The notes: a model not told the origin generated them from the letters alone. Numbered from the stretch's first letter, positions 53,271 through 62,172 are shown. The stretch is 64,000 bases of DNA from UBA7985 sp002690455 (GCA_965662775.1 CBFIIW010000014.1:1-64000), one strand, 5' to 3'. A program made the numbers and translations.

Positions 53271-54194
53271 CTAGCGGCGGCGCACGCCTGGCACAGGGGA
53301 ACGGCCCTTACAATCGTTTTCACGAGCGTGGGTTTCGTTGCGCCGGGACATTCCGCCCTCGCGCGCCATTCGCTCCAGCGCCGCCACGCGATTCTCGGTC
53401 CGCGGATGAGTGGCGAATAGCTGATCGTGCCGGTGGGCATGCAGCGGGTTGATGATGAACATGTGTGCGGTAGCAGGTGAGCGTTCGGCGGCGTGGTTGT
53501 CGATGCGGCTCGCGCCCTGTTCGATCCGCTGCAGGGCCGAGGCCAGCCAAAGCGGATTGCCGCAGATTTCCGCGCCAAGGCGGTCAGCCTCGTATTCACG
53601 CGTCCGGCTGATCGCCATCTGCACAAGGCTCGCAGCCAACGGTGCGAGGATCATCAGTGCCAGCGTCCCAATCAGGCCCATTTGTCGGTTCCGCCCTCCG
53701 CCGAAGAAAATGGCAAAGTTCGCGAGCATGGAAATGGCCCCCGCGAAGGTCGCGGTTACGGTCATGATCAGCGTGTCCCGGTTGCGGATATGGGCGAGTT
53801 CGTGGGCGATTACCGCCGCCAGCTCATTGCGGTCGAGCGCCTGCATCAGACCAGTGGTGACGGCCACCGCGCCGCGCTCTGGACTGCGTCCAGTGGCGAA
53901 AGCGTTAGGCTGTGCGGTATCGATGATGTAGACCGCTGGCGTCGGTAACTCGGCAGCCGTGGCAAGGTCGTCCACCATGGCGCGCAAGGCGGTGTGGGGA
54001 CTGTCGTCATCCACGCGTTCAGCACCATGCAGGCTCAACACCAGCCGATCTGAGTTCCACCAGGTCAGTAAGTTCATACCCGCAGCGATGGCGAGTGCAA
54101 TCAATGCACCACCCGTTCCGCCAAGCAGCCAGCCAAGGCCCATAAACAGAGCGGTTATGAAGCCCATCAGCAGGGCAGTGCGGAAGAAGGACAT
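53271..54194 (-). CDS. htpX: Membrane zinc protease HtpX
   Basis: The 307-residue M48B protease has membrane helices at the N-terminus (ALLMGFITALFMGLGWLLGG), the zinc motif AVIAHELAHIRNRDTL (HExxH), further helices, and the ligand glutamate in REYEADRLGAEI. It degrades misfolded inner-membrane proteins with FtsH. The ATG at 54194 gives MSFFRTALL. It is flanked by the copper amine oxidase and the secreted peptidase on the same strand, not by its usual partners. Confidence 0.95.
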   Translation of the reverse strand: MSFFRTALLMGFITALFMGLGWLLGGTGGALIALAIAAGMNLLTWWNSDRLVLSLHGAERVDDDSPHTALRAMVDDLATAAELPTPAVYIIDTAQPNAFATGRSPERGAVAVTTGLMQALDRNELAAVIAHELAHIRNRDTLIMTVTATFAGAISMLANFAIFFGGGRNRQMGLIGTLALMILAPLAASLVQMAISRTREYEADRLGAEICGNPLWLASALQRIEQGASRIDNHAAERSPATAHMFIINPLHAHRHDQLFATHPRTENRVAALERMAREGGMSRRNETHARENDCKGRSPVPGVRRR

Positions 54195-54295
54195 GGGTCA
54201 GGTGCTCAGCGCTTGATTGGCGGGTTTCCCATTGAATTGGTTGCACGGATGCGGTTTCGCAACCGCTCCGGCGTCGATGCACAGGCTACTGCCGA

Positions 54296-55855
54296 TTAGA
54301 TCTTCGGTAGCAGCGCCAGTGCATCGCCAACCTTGCCTTCGATCACCGCTCGGAAGTCTTCGTAGAATGCTTCTGGCGTCTGATCAAAGGTGGCCTCAAA
54401 GGCTGCTGCCCAGTCCATGCTTTCCAGCCGAGGATAGAATTCGTTAAGCAGAACCTCGTCCCCATGACGGGAAACCAGCAGCGCAATCGCCCAGGCCCCA
54501 CCGTCGTAAAAATACTGGCGGCAGGGGCTGTCGTAGTCGATCTTCTGCATTTCGCTCACGCAATCGTGGCTTTTGTGATCTCTGGCCGAACGACGGAACT
54601 TCTGGCCCATGTTTTTGCGATAGTTGCGGTAGTTGAATTGCCACTCGCCATTGTCCCAGACTGGCAACGTACCGTCGGCCTGCAACTGGGCGTGTGTGGT
54701 CATGGCCATGTACTCCGCGCCGCCTTCCATGAACCAGACCGGGCCCAGCTTGCGGTCACGAGCGTCACGATCGAGGTCCCGCACGTGGGCGTGCTGTACG
54801 GCATGAAAGTACTCGTGCAGTACGGTCTTCTGATCTTCATCACCCGGCACACCGAGCAAGCCGGACATCCCAAGAGGGATGGAGGAAGAAAAACGGTGTA
54901 TGCCCCAGTCAAAGCCGCCGTTGTGGCCGGCATCACTTCTCGGCTGGCTTTGAGATAAGGCTTCGGCACCGACCTCCTGATAGGATCGCAGGCCGTGCTG
55001 CGCCCGCTTTTCGCGTTGCAGGCAGGCGTTCAGAGACCAATCGCCACGGTCAGCCCGGCGCTGACAGAAAGTATCGATGAGGGCTTTGGCGGCGTCAGGA
55101 TCAGTGCCTAGGACCCAGTATTCAATGGGGCCGAAGTTACCCCAGGCCTTGGTCGCGGCTGCCATGGTCTCGACCATCCCAGTGCGCACGTCATCGACCA
55201 CATCGTTTGCGAAGAAAAATGACGGCATCTCGTCAAAGGGCTGGGACCATGAAGCAGGCAGCAGTCCATCATTGCTCTGTCGGGCCTCTCTGGCTTCTCT
55301 GGCATTGGCAAATGCCGTGGCTTGTCCGTCCAGATCCCAACTTTGGAATCCGTTGCAGCATTCGCCAGCGTCGACGAGGATCGGCGCGGGCAGGTGCTCA
55401 GGGTCGTAGAGCAATGCTAGAGCCCCGTCGCCAGTCATCAGTTCGAAGCCCTCTCCATTGAGACGGAAGGACCAGACCTGCGCTGCGTCTCCGTCGGCCG
55501 GGATCATCAGAAGTGTCCGATCTGGTCCTTGCGCGGTGAGGGCGAAGTCTTCTCCCAGAACGGCATTAGACACGCGAAACTGCCCGGGCTCCAGTGGGGT
55601 GATTATCCATTGCTGATGGTCGGCTTGATTAGGGGTTTCGGCGATGACATCACCGGTGTTGAGATCGATACTGAGGGCACGGGGGCCGTCGCTCGGCCCG
55701 AGGAAGGCGACAGTCAGCGGTCGGGAAGTCAATTCACCGAGAAGGGCATCCGCGGCTACTGGGCGATGCAGCAGCAATGATGCAACGAGACTTAGCAAGA
55801 CGGTAAGGACGACCGTAAGGCGGGCACGCAGGCCAAGGCTAAAGAGCATAGTCAT
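54296..55855 (-). CDS. Secreted HExxH metallopeptidase with beta-trefoil-like N-terminus
   Basis: The 519-residue protein has a signal peptide (LTVVLTVLLSLVASLLLHRPVAADA). Residues about 40-190 show three QxW-like repeats (HQQWIITP, QVWSFRL, FQSWDLDG) typical of ricin-type beta-trefoil folds. The C-terminal part holds the zinc site LHEYFHAVQH followed by WFMEGGAEYMA, a gluzincin arrangement with the third ligand glutamate in EGGAEY. It would be an extracellular or periplasmic zinc protease with a carbohydrate-binding-like domain. No named family is recognised. Confidence 0.78.
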   Translation of the reverse strand: MTMLFSLGLRARLTVVLTVLLSLVASLLLHRPVAADALLGELTSRPLTVAFLGPSDGPRALSIDLNTGDVIAETPNQADHQQWIITPLEPGQFRVSNAVLGEDFALTAQGPDRTLLMIPADGDAAQVWSFRLNGEGFELMTGDGALALLYDPEHLPAPILVDAGECCNGFQSWDLDGQATAFANAREAREARQSNDGLLPASWSQPFDEMPSFFFANDVVDDVRTGMVETMAAATKAWGNFGPIEYWVLGTDPDAAKALIDTFCQRRADRGDWSLNACLQREKRAQHGLRSYQEVGAEALSQSQPRSDAGHNGGFDWGIHRFSSSIPLGMSGLLGVPGDEDQKTVLHEYFHAVQHAHVRDLDRDARDRKLGPVWFMEGGAEYMAMTTHAQLQADGTLPVWDNGEWQFNYRNYRKNMGQKFRRSARDHKSHDCVSEMQKIDYDSPCRQYFYDGGAWAIALLVSRHGDEVLLNEFYPRLESMDWAAAFEATFDQTPEAFYEDFRAVIEGKVGDALALLPKI

Positions 55856-56054
55856 GATCGTTTCTCGTTTCTTTGTCTAGGGTAGCAGCGCCTAGCCCCG
55901 ATCACCCTTTGCCATTAGAATAGAGTGCAAAATGCCTACGTCCAGATAGGACTCGACCGAAGGTTGGCTTCCTTCCAATGAATTGCCAAACCCAGAGGTT
56001 CCGTGGTCCCACGCTGGGCAAGGGCGGCCGATTGACAGCAGGGGAATACCCGCC

Positions 56055-56918
56055 ATGACTAACATCAACGAAGCCAGGGTTGAGGCCCACTACGCCCAGA
56101 AAAACCTAATGCGCGTTATCCGTGAAGGGCTGGTCGCCGCTGGCGCCGACCCCGATCGCCCCGACCCGGGGATGCTTAGCGCCGTCGACGAATTCCATAT
56201 TGGCGGCACAGAAGCCAGCCGTTTCGTGGGCGAGGCCCTCGGCGCGACCGCCGGCATGCGGGTGCTGGACATCGGCTGTGGTATCGGTGGTCCGGCTCGA
56301 TTTTTGGCCGACGCTTTCGGTTGTCGTGTGACGGGGATTGACCTGACGGCTGATTATGTTGCGGTCGGAAACCAACTCAGCGCGATGGTTGGGCTGGGAG
56401 AGTCGGTGACCCTGCAGCAGGCAAGTGCGCTTGACCTGCCGTTCCGTGAAGCCAGCTTTGATGCCGCCTACGTTATGCACGTAGGCATGAATATAGCCGA
56501 CAAACCACGGATGATGGCCGAGGCCGCACGGGTGCTGCGCCCCGGCAGCAAGTTGGTAATCTATGACGTTATGACCCAGCGTGACGGGCCTGTGACTTAC
56601 CCGTTGCCCTGGTCCGATGTGTTGGAGAACAGCGCGGTCGACAGACTAGCGGCCTACGACAAAGCGCTCGAAGTGGCTGGACTGGTGATTGAGGCCCGTG
56701 AGACAAAGCGTGATTTCGCTGTTGGCTTCTTCGAGGCCATGATTGAGCGGATGAATGAGGCTCAGGGCAGCGCGGCAGAGGGTGGCAGGGGGCCGGGACC
56801 GCTGGGCCTGCATCTTCTCATGGGTGCCAACACCCGCGAAAAGGTCGATAACGTCTTTGGCCAGATCAAGGATGGACTGCTGGCGCCGGTGCTCGTCACT
56901 TGCCGCAAGCCAGCATAG
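56055..56918 (+). CDS. Class I SAM-dependent methyltransferase
   Basis: The protein of about 287 residues has SAM motif I in VLDIGCGIGGPARFLADAFG, the acidic motif II VTGIDLTADYV, post-I ASALDLPFREASFDAAYVMHVGMN and VLRPGSKLVIYDVM. This style is close to enzymes that methylate small amines (phosphoethanolamine, glycine, sarcosine). With a MttB homologue and TMADH-like enzyme beside it, an N-methylating role is possible but unproven. ATG 56055 follows CAGGGGAATACC. It is convergent with the MttB gene 15 bp away. Confidence 0.88.
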   Translation: MTNINEARVEAHYAQKNLMRVIREGLVAAGADPDRPDPGMLSAVDEFHIGGTEASRFVGEALGATAGMRVLDIGCGIGGPARFLADAFGCRVTGIDLTADYVAVGNQLSAMVGLGESVTLQQASALDLPFREASFDAAYVMHVGMNIADKPRMMAEAARVLRPGSKLVIYDVMTQRDGPVTYPLPWSDVLENSAVDRLAAYDKALEVAGLVIEARETKRDFAVGFFEAMIERMNEAQGSAAEGGRGPGPLGLHLLMGANTREKVDNVFGQIKDGLLAPVLVTCRKPA

Positions 56919-56933
56919 GTGAGGAGGGAAGGT

Positions 56934-58421
56934 CTAGCGGAACCGTTCGACCACCGCCGCAACCTGCGCCTGCAGCGCGGGGTCCAGCGGCGGTGCGCCG
57001 GGGTTGGCCAGCCGTACCTGCAGGTCCTGGTCCAGCCTCGTCTTGAGATCATCCTGCGGGATGTCGTTATTGCTAAGCGGGAAGTTAGCGCCGAGGTAGC
57101 GGGAGTCCCAGACCTGCATCCGGCAGTTTTCCACGGTGTGCGGTTCGGCGAGATACTGGCCACGTGGGCCCAGCCGTTCGATCATATCGGCGCCAATCTG
57201 GTCCCGTGAGACCTGCACGCCTTCCCACATTTTCTTTAGTAGCCCCGCAAGGTCGTCGCAGAGCAGGAGTGCATGCTCGGAGAAGGTCAGGCCCTGATCC
57301 AGTGAGCCAAGGTAGTCGCAGGTTGCGGGTCGGTTGTAAAACATCTGCATCATGTTTGAAGACAGTTCCCACACGGCGTCTTGGTTGAAGGTCGGCGCAA
57401 CCGAGCAGCCGCCGGTCCCGGTCAGCGGAGGGATCCCAAGTCTGTGACGGATCTGACAGGCTGCCATATCCGCCAGTGAATTCTGCGAAAAGCTGCCGAT
57501 GGCGCCCGTTGCGGGCTCCATAAAGTTCACGTCTGAACAGCCAATGCAGAAGCTGCCCTCTTCGACTAGTTGGCCCAGCACCATGGCAGCGATATCGGTC
57601 ATCAGTGCATGGGTCAGACACCCTGCGAGCGTAATCGGTGACGATGCACCGCCGATCGGTAAGGTTCCGACACCAACCGGAATGCCAGCGCGGACGGCGG
57701 TGATGATCTGCTCGATATGAATAGTTGCGAAGCTGACGGGCAGCGGCGTGACCAAATGCAGAAAGTATGGCTTGGCGCGCAGAGCGTCTCCACCGCCGCG
57801 GAGCAGACTGGCCATCTCGATCGCAGCTTCCAGCGAGACGGGGTATTCGCACAGGTATTCCAGCGGCTTGGTGGTATTTTCCATAAGGCACAGAAACTCG
57901 TCCACCTCACCGTAGAGGTTGGACTCGGCGATGTTTTTGGCGCCGATGCAGACCGCGTCGATATTGGGCAGGCCATCGGCGAGACGAGTAATCCGGGCGA
58001 GATCGCCACGATTGGAGGCGCGGGGCTCACCACTGGTGCCGTCATAGACGCCGATGCACGTCATGCCGGGCATGAAGCGGGTGTGGGCGCAGTCGACAGA
58101 TACGGGATTTTCGCCGTTGCGGTCGTATAGCAGGCATTGCTTGCCCACGGTCTCCAGTGCGCGTCGGCTGACTGTTTCCGGTATCAGCACGAGACCGTCT
58201 TCAGCCACGCTGCAGCCAGCGGCAGCCAGGAGGCCGTCCGCCTCTGTCCCCGGTTCGAAGACCACGCCTGAGCGGGCCAAAAGCGAGATCGATGTATCGA
58301 TAATCAGGTCGACATCTGCCTCACTCATCGGCTGATAGAGACTGGTTGGACCAAGATGGCGGCCGGTCGTTGGAGCGGGAGTGTGGATCGCTGTGCTCGG
58401 CCGGCGTCGGGTGCGGCGCAT
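56934..58421 (-). CDS. Trimethylamine methyltransferase family protein (MttB/MtgB-like, no pyrrolysine)
   Basis: The 495-residue protein matches the MttB superfamily: LARSGVVFEPG near the start, then the substrate-pocket blocks GTLPIGGASSPITLAGCLTHAL and IGCSDVNFMEPATGAIGSFSQN, and the late ENCRMQVWDSRYLG. The gene has no in-frame amber codon, so it is a non-pyrrolysine member, like glycine betaine:corrinoid methyltransferase MtgB. It would demethylate a quaternary amine and pass the methyl to a corrinoid protein. No corrinoid protein gene lies beside it. A GAGGGA ribosome site precedes ATG 58421. It is divergent from the TMADH-like gene. Confidence 0.92.
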   Translation of the reverse strand: MRRTRRRPSTAIHTPAPTTGRHLGPTSLYQPMSEADVDLIIDTSISLLARSGVVFEPGTEADGLLAAAGCSVAEDGLVLIPETVSRRALETVGKQCLLYDRNGENPVSVDCAHTRFMPGMTCIGVYDGTSGEPRASNRGDLARITRLADGLPNIDAVCIGAKNIAESNLYGEVDEFLCLMENTTKPLEYLCEYPVSLEAAIEMASLLRGGGDALRAKPYFLHLVTPLPVSFATIHIEQIITAVRAGIPVGVGTLPIGGASSPITLAGCLTHALMTDIAAMVLGQLVEEGSFCIGCSDVNFMEPATGAIGSFSQNSLADMAACQIRHRLGIPPLTGTGGCSVAPTFNQDAVWELSSNMMQMFYNRPATCDYLGSLDQGLTFSEHALLLCDDLAGLLKKMWEGVQVSRDQIGADMIERLGPRGQYLAEPHTVENCRMQVWDSRYLGANFPLSNNDIPQDDLKTRLDQDLQVRLANPGAPPLDPALQAQVAAVVERFR

Positions 58422-58730
58422 GGTGGAACAGTCCCTCGGGCTTTCAGGTGTATGGGCGCGGTTGCGGGCTACTACGGACGGCCCGTCGTTGCAGGTGGCT
58501 TAAGCAAATCAGAAGCGATGGGTTGCGCCTAAACCAAGATACGGTACTGCACCCAAACCGTCCTTTGAAAAATTGTTTGAGCGCTTAATCAATTTATGAC
58601 ATCAGAGAAGGTGTGTCCAGTTCGGCCCGATAAGCTTTTCAACCAAGGGCTGATGCAGCAAGTGGCCCGGTCTCGGCCGCAGAGCCGATCTCAGCCGCAG
58701 AGAACGGGGACGGAGACAGAGAGAAAGATC
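58422..58730. promoter_or_regulatory. Divergent regulatory region, MttB-like / TMADH-like genes
   Basis: This gap of 309 bp separates the divergent MttB-family and TMADH-family genes, so it should hold both promoters. An open frame from 58596 runs in-frame into the oxidoreductase, but the conserved N-terminus starts at ATG 58731. I see no clear operator; an AT-richer stretch (about 58560-58610) could include one promoter. Confidence 0.55.
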
Positions 58731-60878
58731 ATGCGAGACCCCCGGCACGATATTCTGTTCGAACCCATCCGCATTGGCCCAGTGACCGCCAAAAACCGCT
58801 TCTATCAGGTCCCCCATTGCACGGGTATGGGCTGGCGTCGTCCGCAGATGCTCGCGGCCATGCGCGGGGTCAAGGCCGAGGGCGGCTGGGCCGTGGTCAA
58901 CACCGAGTTCTGCTCGGTCCATCCGATCTCGGACAACGAGGCCTTCGCCAACGCCACGCTGTGGAATGAAGAAGACATCCGCGCCAACCGGTTGATGACC
59001 GACGCGGTGCATGAACACGATGCCTTGGCTGGTGTGGAACTGTGGTTAGGGGGGGGCATGGTAATGAATCTGTCCACGCGGCTGCCGTCCTATGGGCTGC
59101 GCAACCGCCCGCAGACCGATAGCGGCGTCTATAATCCCGGCCAGACCCGTAAGATCGACAAGCAAGATATCCGCGACCTGCGCCGCTGGCATCGGGATGC
59201 GGCCTTGCGGGCTGTCGAAGCTGGCTTCGACCTTGTCTATGTTTATGCCACGCATGGGTATCTGCTTTCCGAATTTCTTGACGCCAGCGTCAACGATCGC
59301 TCGGATGAATACGGTGGCTCTTTAGAAAACCGGGTGCGGATCGTGCGCGAGCTGATTGAGGAAACCCGCGAGGCAGTCGCTGACCGCGCAGCGGTCGCAA
59401 CCCGGTTCAGCGTGTCCCTCGACGACCCCGAGACCTATGACGCCTTCGGTTTGCTCGCTGACCTGCCCGACCTGTGGGATCTGACCGTACCGGACTACGG
59501 CATCGAAATGGGCTCAAGCCGGTTTGTGAAAGAGGGTGATTTCGGTGACAGCATCGGGCATGCGCGCGGCCTGACTGCCCGCCCGGTGGTTGCCGTCGGG
59601 CGCTATACGTCTCCTGACACTATGGCGCAGGCTCTGCACTCCGGGCAGCAGGATCTGATTGGCGCGGCGCGGCCTTCGATCGCGGATCCGTTCCTGCCGC
59701 GCAAGATTGACGAGGGCCGTACGCGCGATATCCGCGAGTGTATCGGTTGCAATATCTGTTACGCCCATGACTCTCTTGGTGTGCCAATTCGTTGCACACA
59801 GAACCCCACCATGGGGGAGGAGTGGCGGCTGGGCTGGCATCCGGAACGGCTGCCAACCACGGTTCTTCCGGCCCAGAAATCCCAGGTTGCGGTGAGTGAT
59901 GCCTCGAAGTCTGGAGGGTCGACCGCTGAGACCTCGAAGACCGTTCAGGATGCGTCAGCGCGGGTGCTGGTTGTCGGCGCTGGGCCGGCCGGCCTGGAGG
60001 CAGCCCGCGTCTTGGGGGAGCGGGGGTATCGCGTCATGCTGGCTGAGGCAGAGCGCCAATTGGGTGGACGGATCAGCCGAGAATCGCGACTGCCGGGGCT
60101 GGCAGAATGGGCGCGGGTTCGCGACTGGCGGCTGGGGCAAATCGACCAACTCGACAACGTGGACATTTTTCCAGAAAGCCGTCTGACCGCCGCTGACGTG
60201 GTTGAACTGGCGCCTTCACACGTGGTTATTGCCACTGGCTCGGTTTGGGCGAGCGATACGGTGGGTCGCCATTCTATAACAGGGCTGGAGCACGTGGAGC
60301 CGGGCGCTATCATTGTCAGTGCGGAGGCTATTCTTTCCGGCGAGCCGATTGCCGCTCCGCACGTGCTGATCTACGACGATGATCATTACTATATGGGTTC
60401 GGTGCTGGCGCTGGCGCTGCGTCAGCGTGGACACGCTGTGACGCTGGTGACACCGGCAGGTAAGCCCTGTGAATTTGGGGTCTTCACCGGTGAGATCTAC
60501 CAGTCTAACGCCCGCCTGTTTGAAGCCGGGATCGAGGTGGTCACGAACACCATGATTGTGGGTGCGGGCGCGGGATCGGTGTCGACAGAATGCAGCCTGT
60601 CGGGACGAAGGGGCGTGTTGGACTGCGATGGCCTGGTGCCCGTGACCCGGCGGATTCCGACACTGGACCTGTTCGATGATTTGCGCGCTCTGGAGCAGGC
60701 CGGGGCGGTACCCGACGATCTGCGGGCCGTGGGAGCGATACGGCGGATCGGTGATGCGGAGGCACCCAACACCATCGCTTCAGCCGTTTATGCGGGCTAT
60801 CGTGCCGGCGTTGAGTTGGGGCAGACTGTTGATCTTGCTGAACGCTTTGCACGCCGGGACATTCGTATTCCAACCTGA
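58731..60878 (+). CDS. TMADH/DgcA-type FMN/4Fe-4S flavoprotein oxidoreductase
   Basis: The 715-residue protein follows the trimethylamine dehydrogenase layout. A TIM barrel binds FMN; Cys30 in VPHCTGMG aligns with the cysteine that carries FMN in TMADH, and Tyr172/His175 align with its catalytic Tyr/His. The 4Fe-4S cysteines are 337, 340, 343 and 355 (CIGCNIC...C), and the C-terminal NAD(P)/FAD-like domains start at VLVVGAGPAGLEAARVLGERG. The cage residue Tyr60 is Phe, and the tryptophan after the cluster is not present. Dimethylglycine demethylase subunit DgcA belongs to the same family. It lies 48 bp before the Rieske gene, so they form an operon. Confidence 0.9.
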   Translation: MRDPRHDILFEPIRIGPVTAKNRFYQVPHCTGMGWRRPQMLAAMRGVKAEGGWAVVNTEFCSVHPISDNEAFANATLWNEEDIRANRLMTDAVHEHDALAGVELWLGGGMVMNLSTRLPSYGLRNRPQTDSGVYNPGQTRKIDKQDIRDLRRWHRDAALRAVEAGFDLVYVYATHGYLLSEFLDASVNDRSDEYGGSLENRVRIVRELIEETREAVADRAAVATRFSVSLDDPETYDAFGLLADLPDLWDLTVPDYGIEMGSSRFVKEGDFGDSIGHARGLTARPVVAVGRYTSPDTMAQALHSGQQDLIGAARPSIADPFLPRKIDEGRTRDIRECIGCNICYAHDSLGVPIRCTQNPTMGEEWRLGWHPERLPTTVLPAQKSQVAVSDASKSGGSTAETSKTVQDASARVLVVGAGPAGLEAARVLGERGYRVMLAEAERQLGGRISRESRLPGLAEWARVRDWRLGQIDQLDNVDIFPESRLTAADVVELAPSHVVIATGSVWASDTVGRHSITGLEHVEPGAIIVSAEAILSGEPIAAPHVLIYDDDHYYMGSVLALALRQRGHAVTLVTPAGKPCEFGVFTGEIYQSNARLFEAGIEVVTNTMIVGAGAGSVSTECSLSGRRGVLDCDGLVPVTRRIPTLDLFDDLRALEQAGAVPDDLRAVGAIRRIGDAEAPNTIASAVYAGYRAGVELGQTVDLAERFARRDIRIPT

Positions 60879-60926
60879 TGACTCTGATCGAATTCTCCCC
60901 TTTTTTTTCCAAGAGGAGCTGCTGCC

Positions 60927-62060
60927 ATGAAGTCGCCTGCTGACCGGATCTCACCGTTGCTCGATCATTGTCCTGCGACCCTGCCGCCAGAGGCCTATTG
61001 GCACCCGGACTGGGCTGAGCGCGAGCAACGGGGGATCTGGGCCCGGCACTGGATCTATGTCGGTCGGCGGGACAGTTTTTTGCCTGGGACGATGCGGCGG
61101 GTGCAGATTGCCGGAGATAGTTTGATCGTCGTTTGCGCAGCGGATGGCGGGCTGAGTGCTTTCCACAATACCTGCCGTCACCGGGGTTCAGTGCTTTGTG
61201 TCGAGCACCAGCAAGCCTTCGATGGTCGGGTGATCCGTTGCCCGTATCATGCCTGGGCCTACGCCACGGACGGCAGGTTGGTATCAACCGCCTTTGCAAC
61301 GCCGACACCGGACTTCGATAAATCGGACCATGGGCTGTTTCCTGTGGCGATGGAGATCTGGAACGGGTTCGTGTTTCTCTCACTGGCCGATGAGCCGCCA
61401 GTATTCGAGCCGGATCTGGGGAAGGAGGCTCTCGACAACTGGCCAATGGATGCGTTGGTCGTCGGGCATACTTTTGAAAAAGAATTGGCCTGCAACTGGA
61501 AGATGTTCTGGGAAAACTATAATGAGTGCCTGCATTGTCCTGGCGTACACCCCATGCTCAGCGATCGAATCCCGGTCTACAAACGCGGTATAATGACCCG
61601 GCAGGAATCCGCGGACTGGACGCCGGGGGAGGAGGCCTCACCGGTACTGAAGGAAGGCACTAGCACCTGGACCATGAATGGCCAGCCTTGCGGTCCTGAG
61701 TTCGCAGGACTCAGCGCTCAAGAGCGCCGCATCGCGCACACTTTCGTCACCTCTTATCCGTCTATGTTTGTTGTTGCACACATTGATTATGTGCGAACGG
61801 TCGAGTTGCAGCCCCTTGATCCAGAACGGGTCTTGCTGCGGGCGCAATGGCTGTTTTTGCCTGAAACGCTGTCCCAGCCGGACTTTGACCTTCGGAATGT
61901 TACTGACTTCGCCACCGCTGTATTGATGGAGGACGGTGCGGCGTGCGAGCTCAATCAGAGGGGCGTGAAGTCTTCGCGCTACGCGGGAGGACGGCTTATG
62001 CCGCAAGAGTTCGATGTACACGGCTTTCAGGCCTGGGTTCTCGAACAAGTGGGTGACTGA
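60927..62060 (+). CDS. Rieske 2Fe-2S oxygenase alpha subunit (GbcA/choline monooxygenase-like)
   Basis: The 377-residue protein has the Rieske cluster ligands C83-x-H85 and C105-x2-H108 (CRHRG..., CPYHAW). The non-heme iron site is in NYNECLHCPGVHP (E200, H203, H208). This pattern fits enzymes that demethylate glycine betaine, carnitine or stachydrine. A strong AAGAGGAG ribosome site precedes ATG 60927, and an eight-T run lies just upstream. The electron-transfer reductase (GbcB-like) expected for such enzymes is not in the window, so it must be elsewhere. Confidence 0.93.
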   Translation: MKSPADRISPLLDHCPATLPPEAYWHPDWAEREQRGIWARHWIYVGRRDSFLPGTMRRVQIAGDSLIVVCAADGGLSAFHNTCRHRGSVLCVEHQQAFDGRVIRCPYHAWAYATDGRLVSTAFATPTPDFDKSDHGLFPVAMEIWNGFVFLSLADEPPVFEPDLGKEALDNWPMDALVVGHTFEKELACNWKMFWENYNECLHCPGVHPMLSDRIPVYKRGIMTRQESADWTPGEEASPVLKEGTSTWTMNGQPCGPEFAGLSAQERRIAHTFVTSYPSMFVVAHIDYVRTVELQPLDPERVLLRAQWLFLPETLSQPDFDLRNVTDFATAVLMEDGAACELNQRGVKSSRYAGGRLMPQEFDVHGFQAWVLEQVGD

Positions 62061-62105
62061 GGCAGCAAAAAGGGGGGAGGAAGAGTGAGTGCGCGTGGGA
62101 GATTT

Positions 62106-62172
62106 GTAAGCCGCGAAGCGGCGTCAAATCGAACGCGCCACATGATATGGCACGCTCAACACGGCTTCGGCC
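62106..62172 (+). repeat. Two-hairpin intergenic repeat, copy B
   Basis: Bases 62106-62140 match 1-35 at 34 of 35 positions, including the GCCGC-GAA-GCGGC hairpin. The second dyad is clearer here (GCGCCA...TGGCAC), and the ACGCTCAA block follows. It lies 45 bp after the Rieske gene, in an intergenic position like copy A, which follows cobT. No gene is present in the element. Confidence 0.7.

Noticed and set aside
56934..58421. Pyrrolysine-containing trimethylamine methyltransferase
   Set aside because: The reading frame is continuous with no internal amber codon and no pyl genes are nearby, so it is a non-pyrrolysine homologue.
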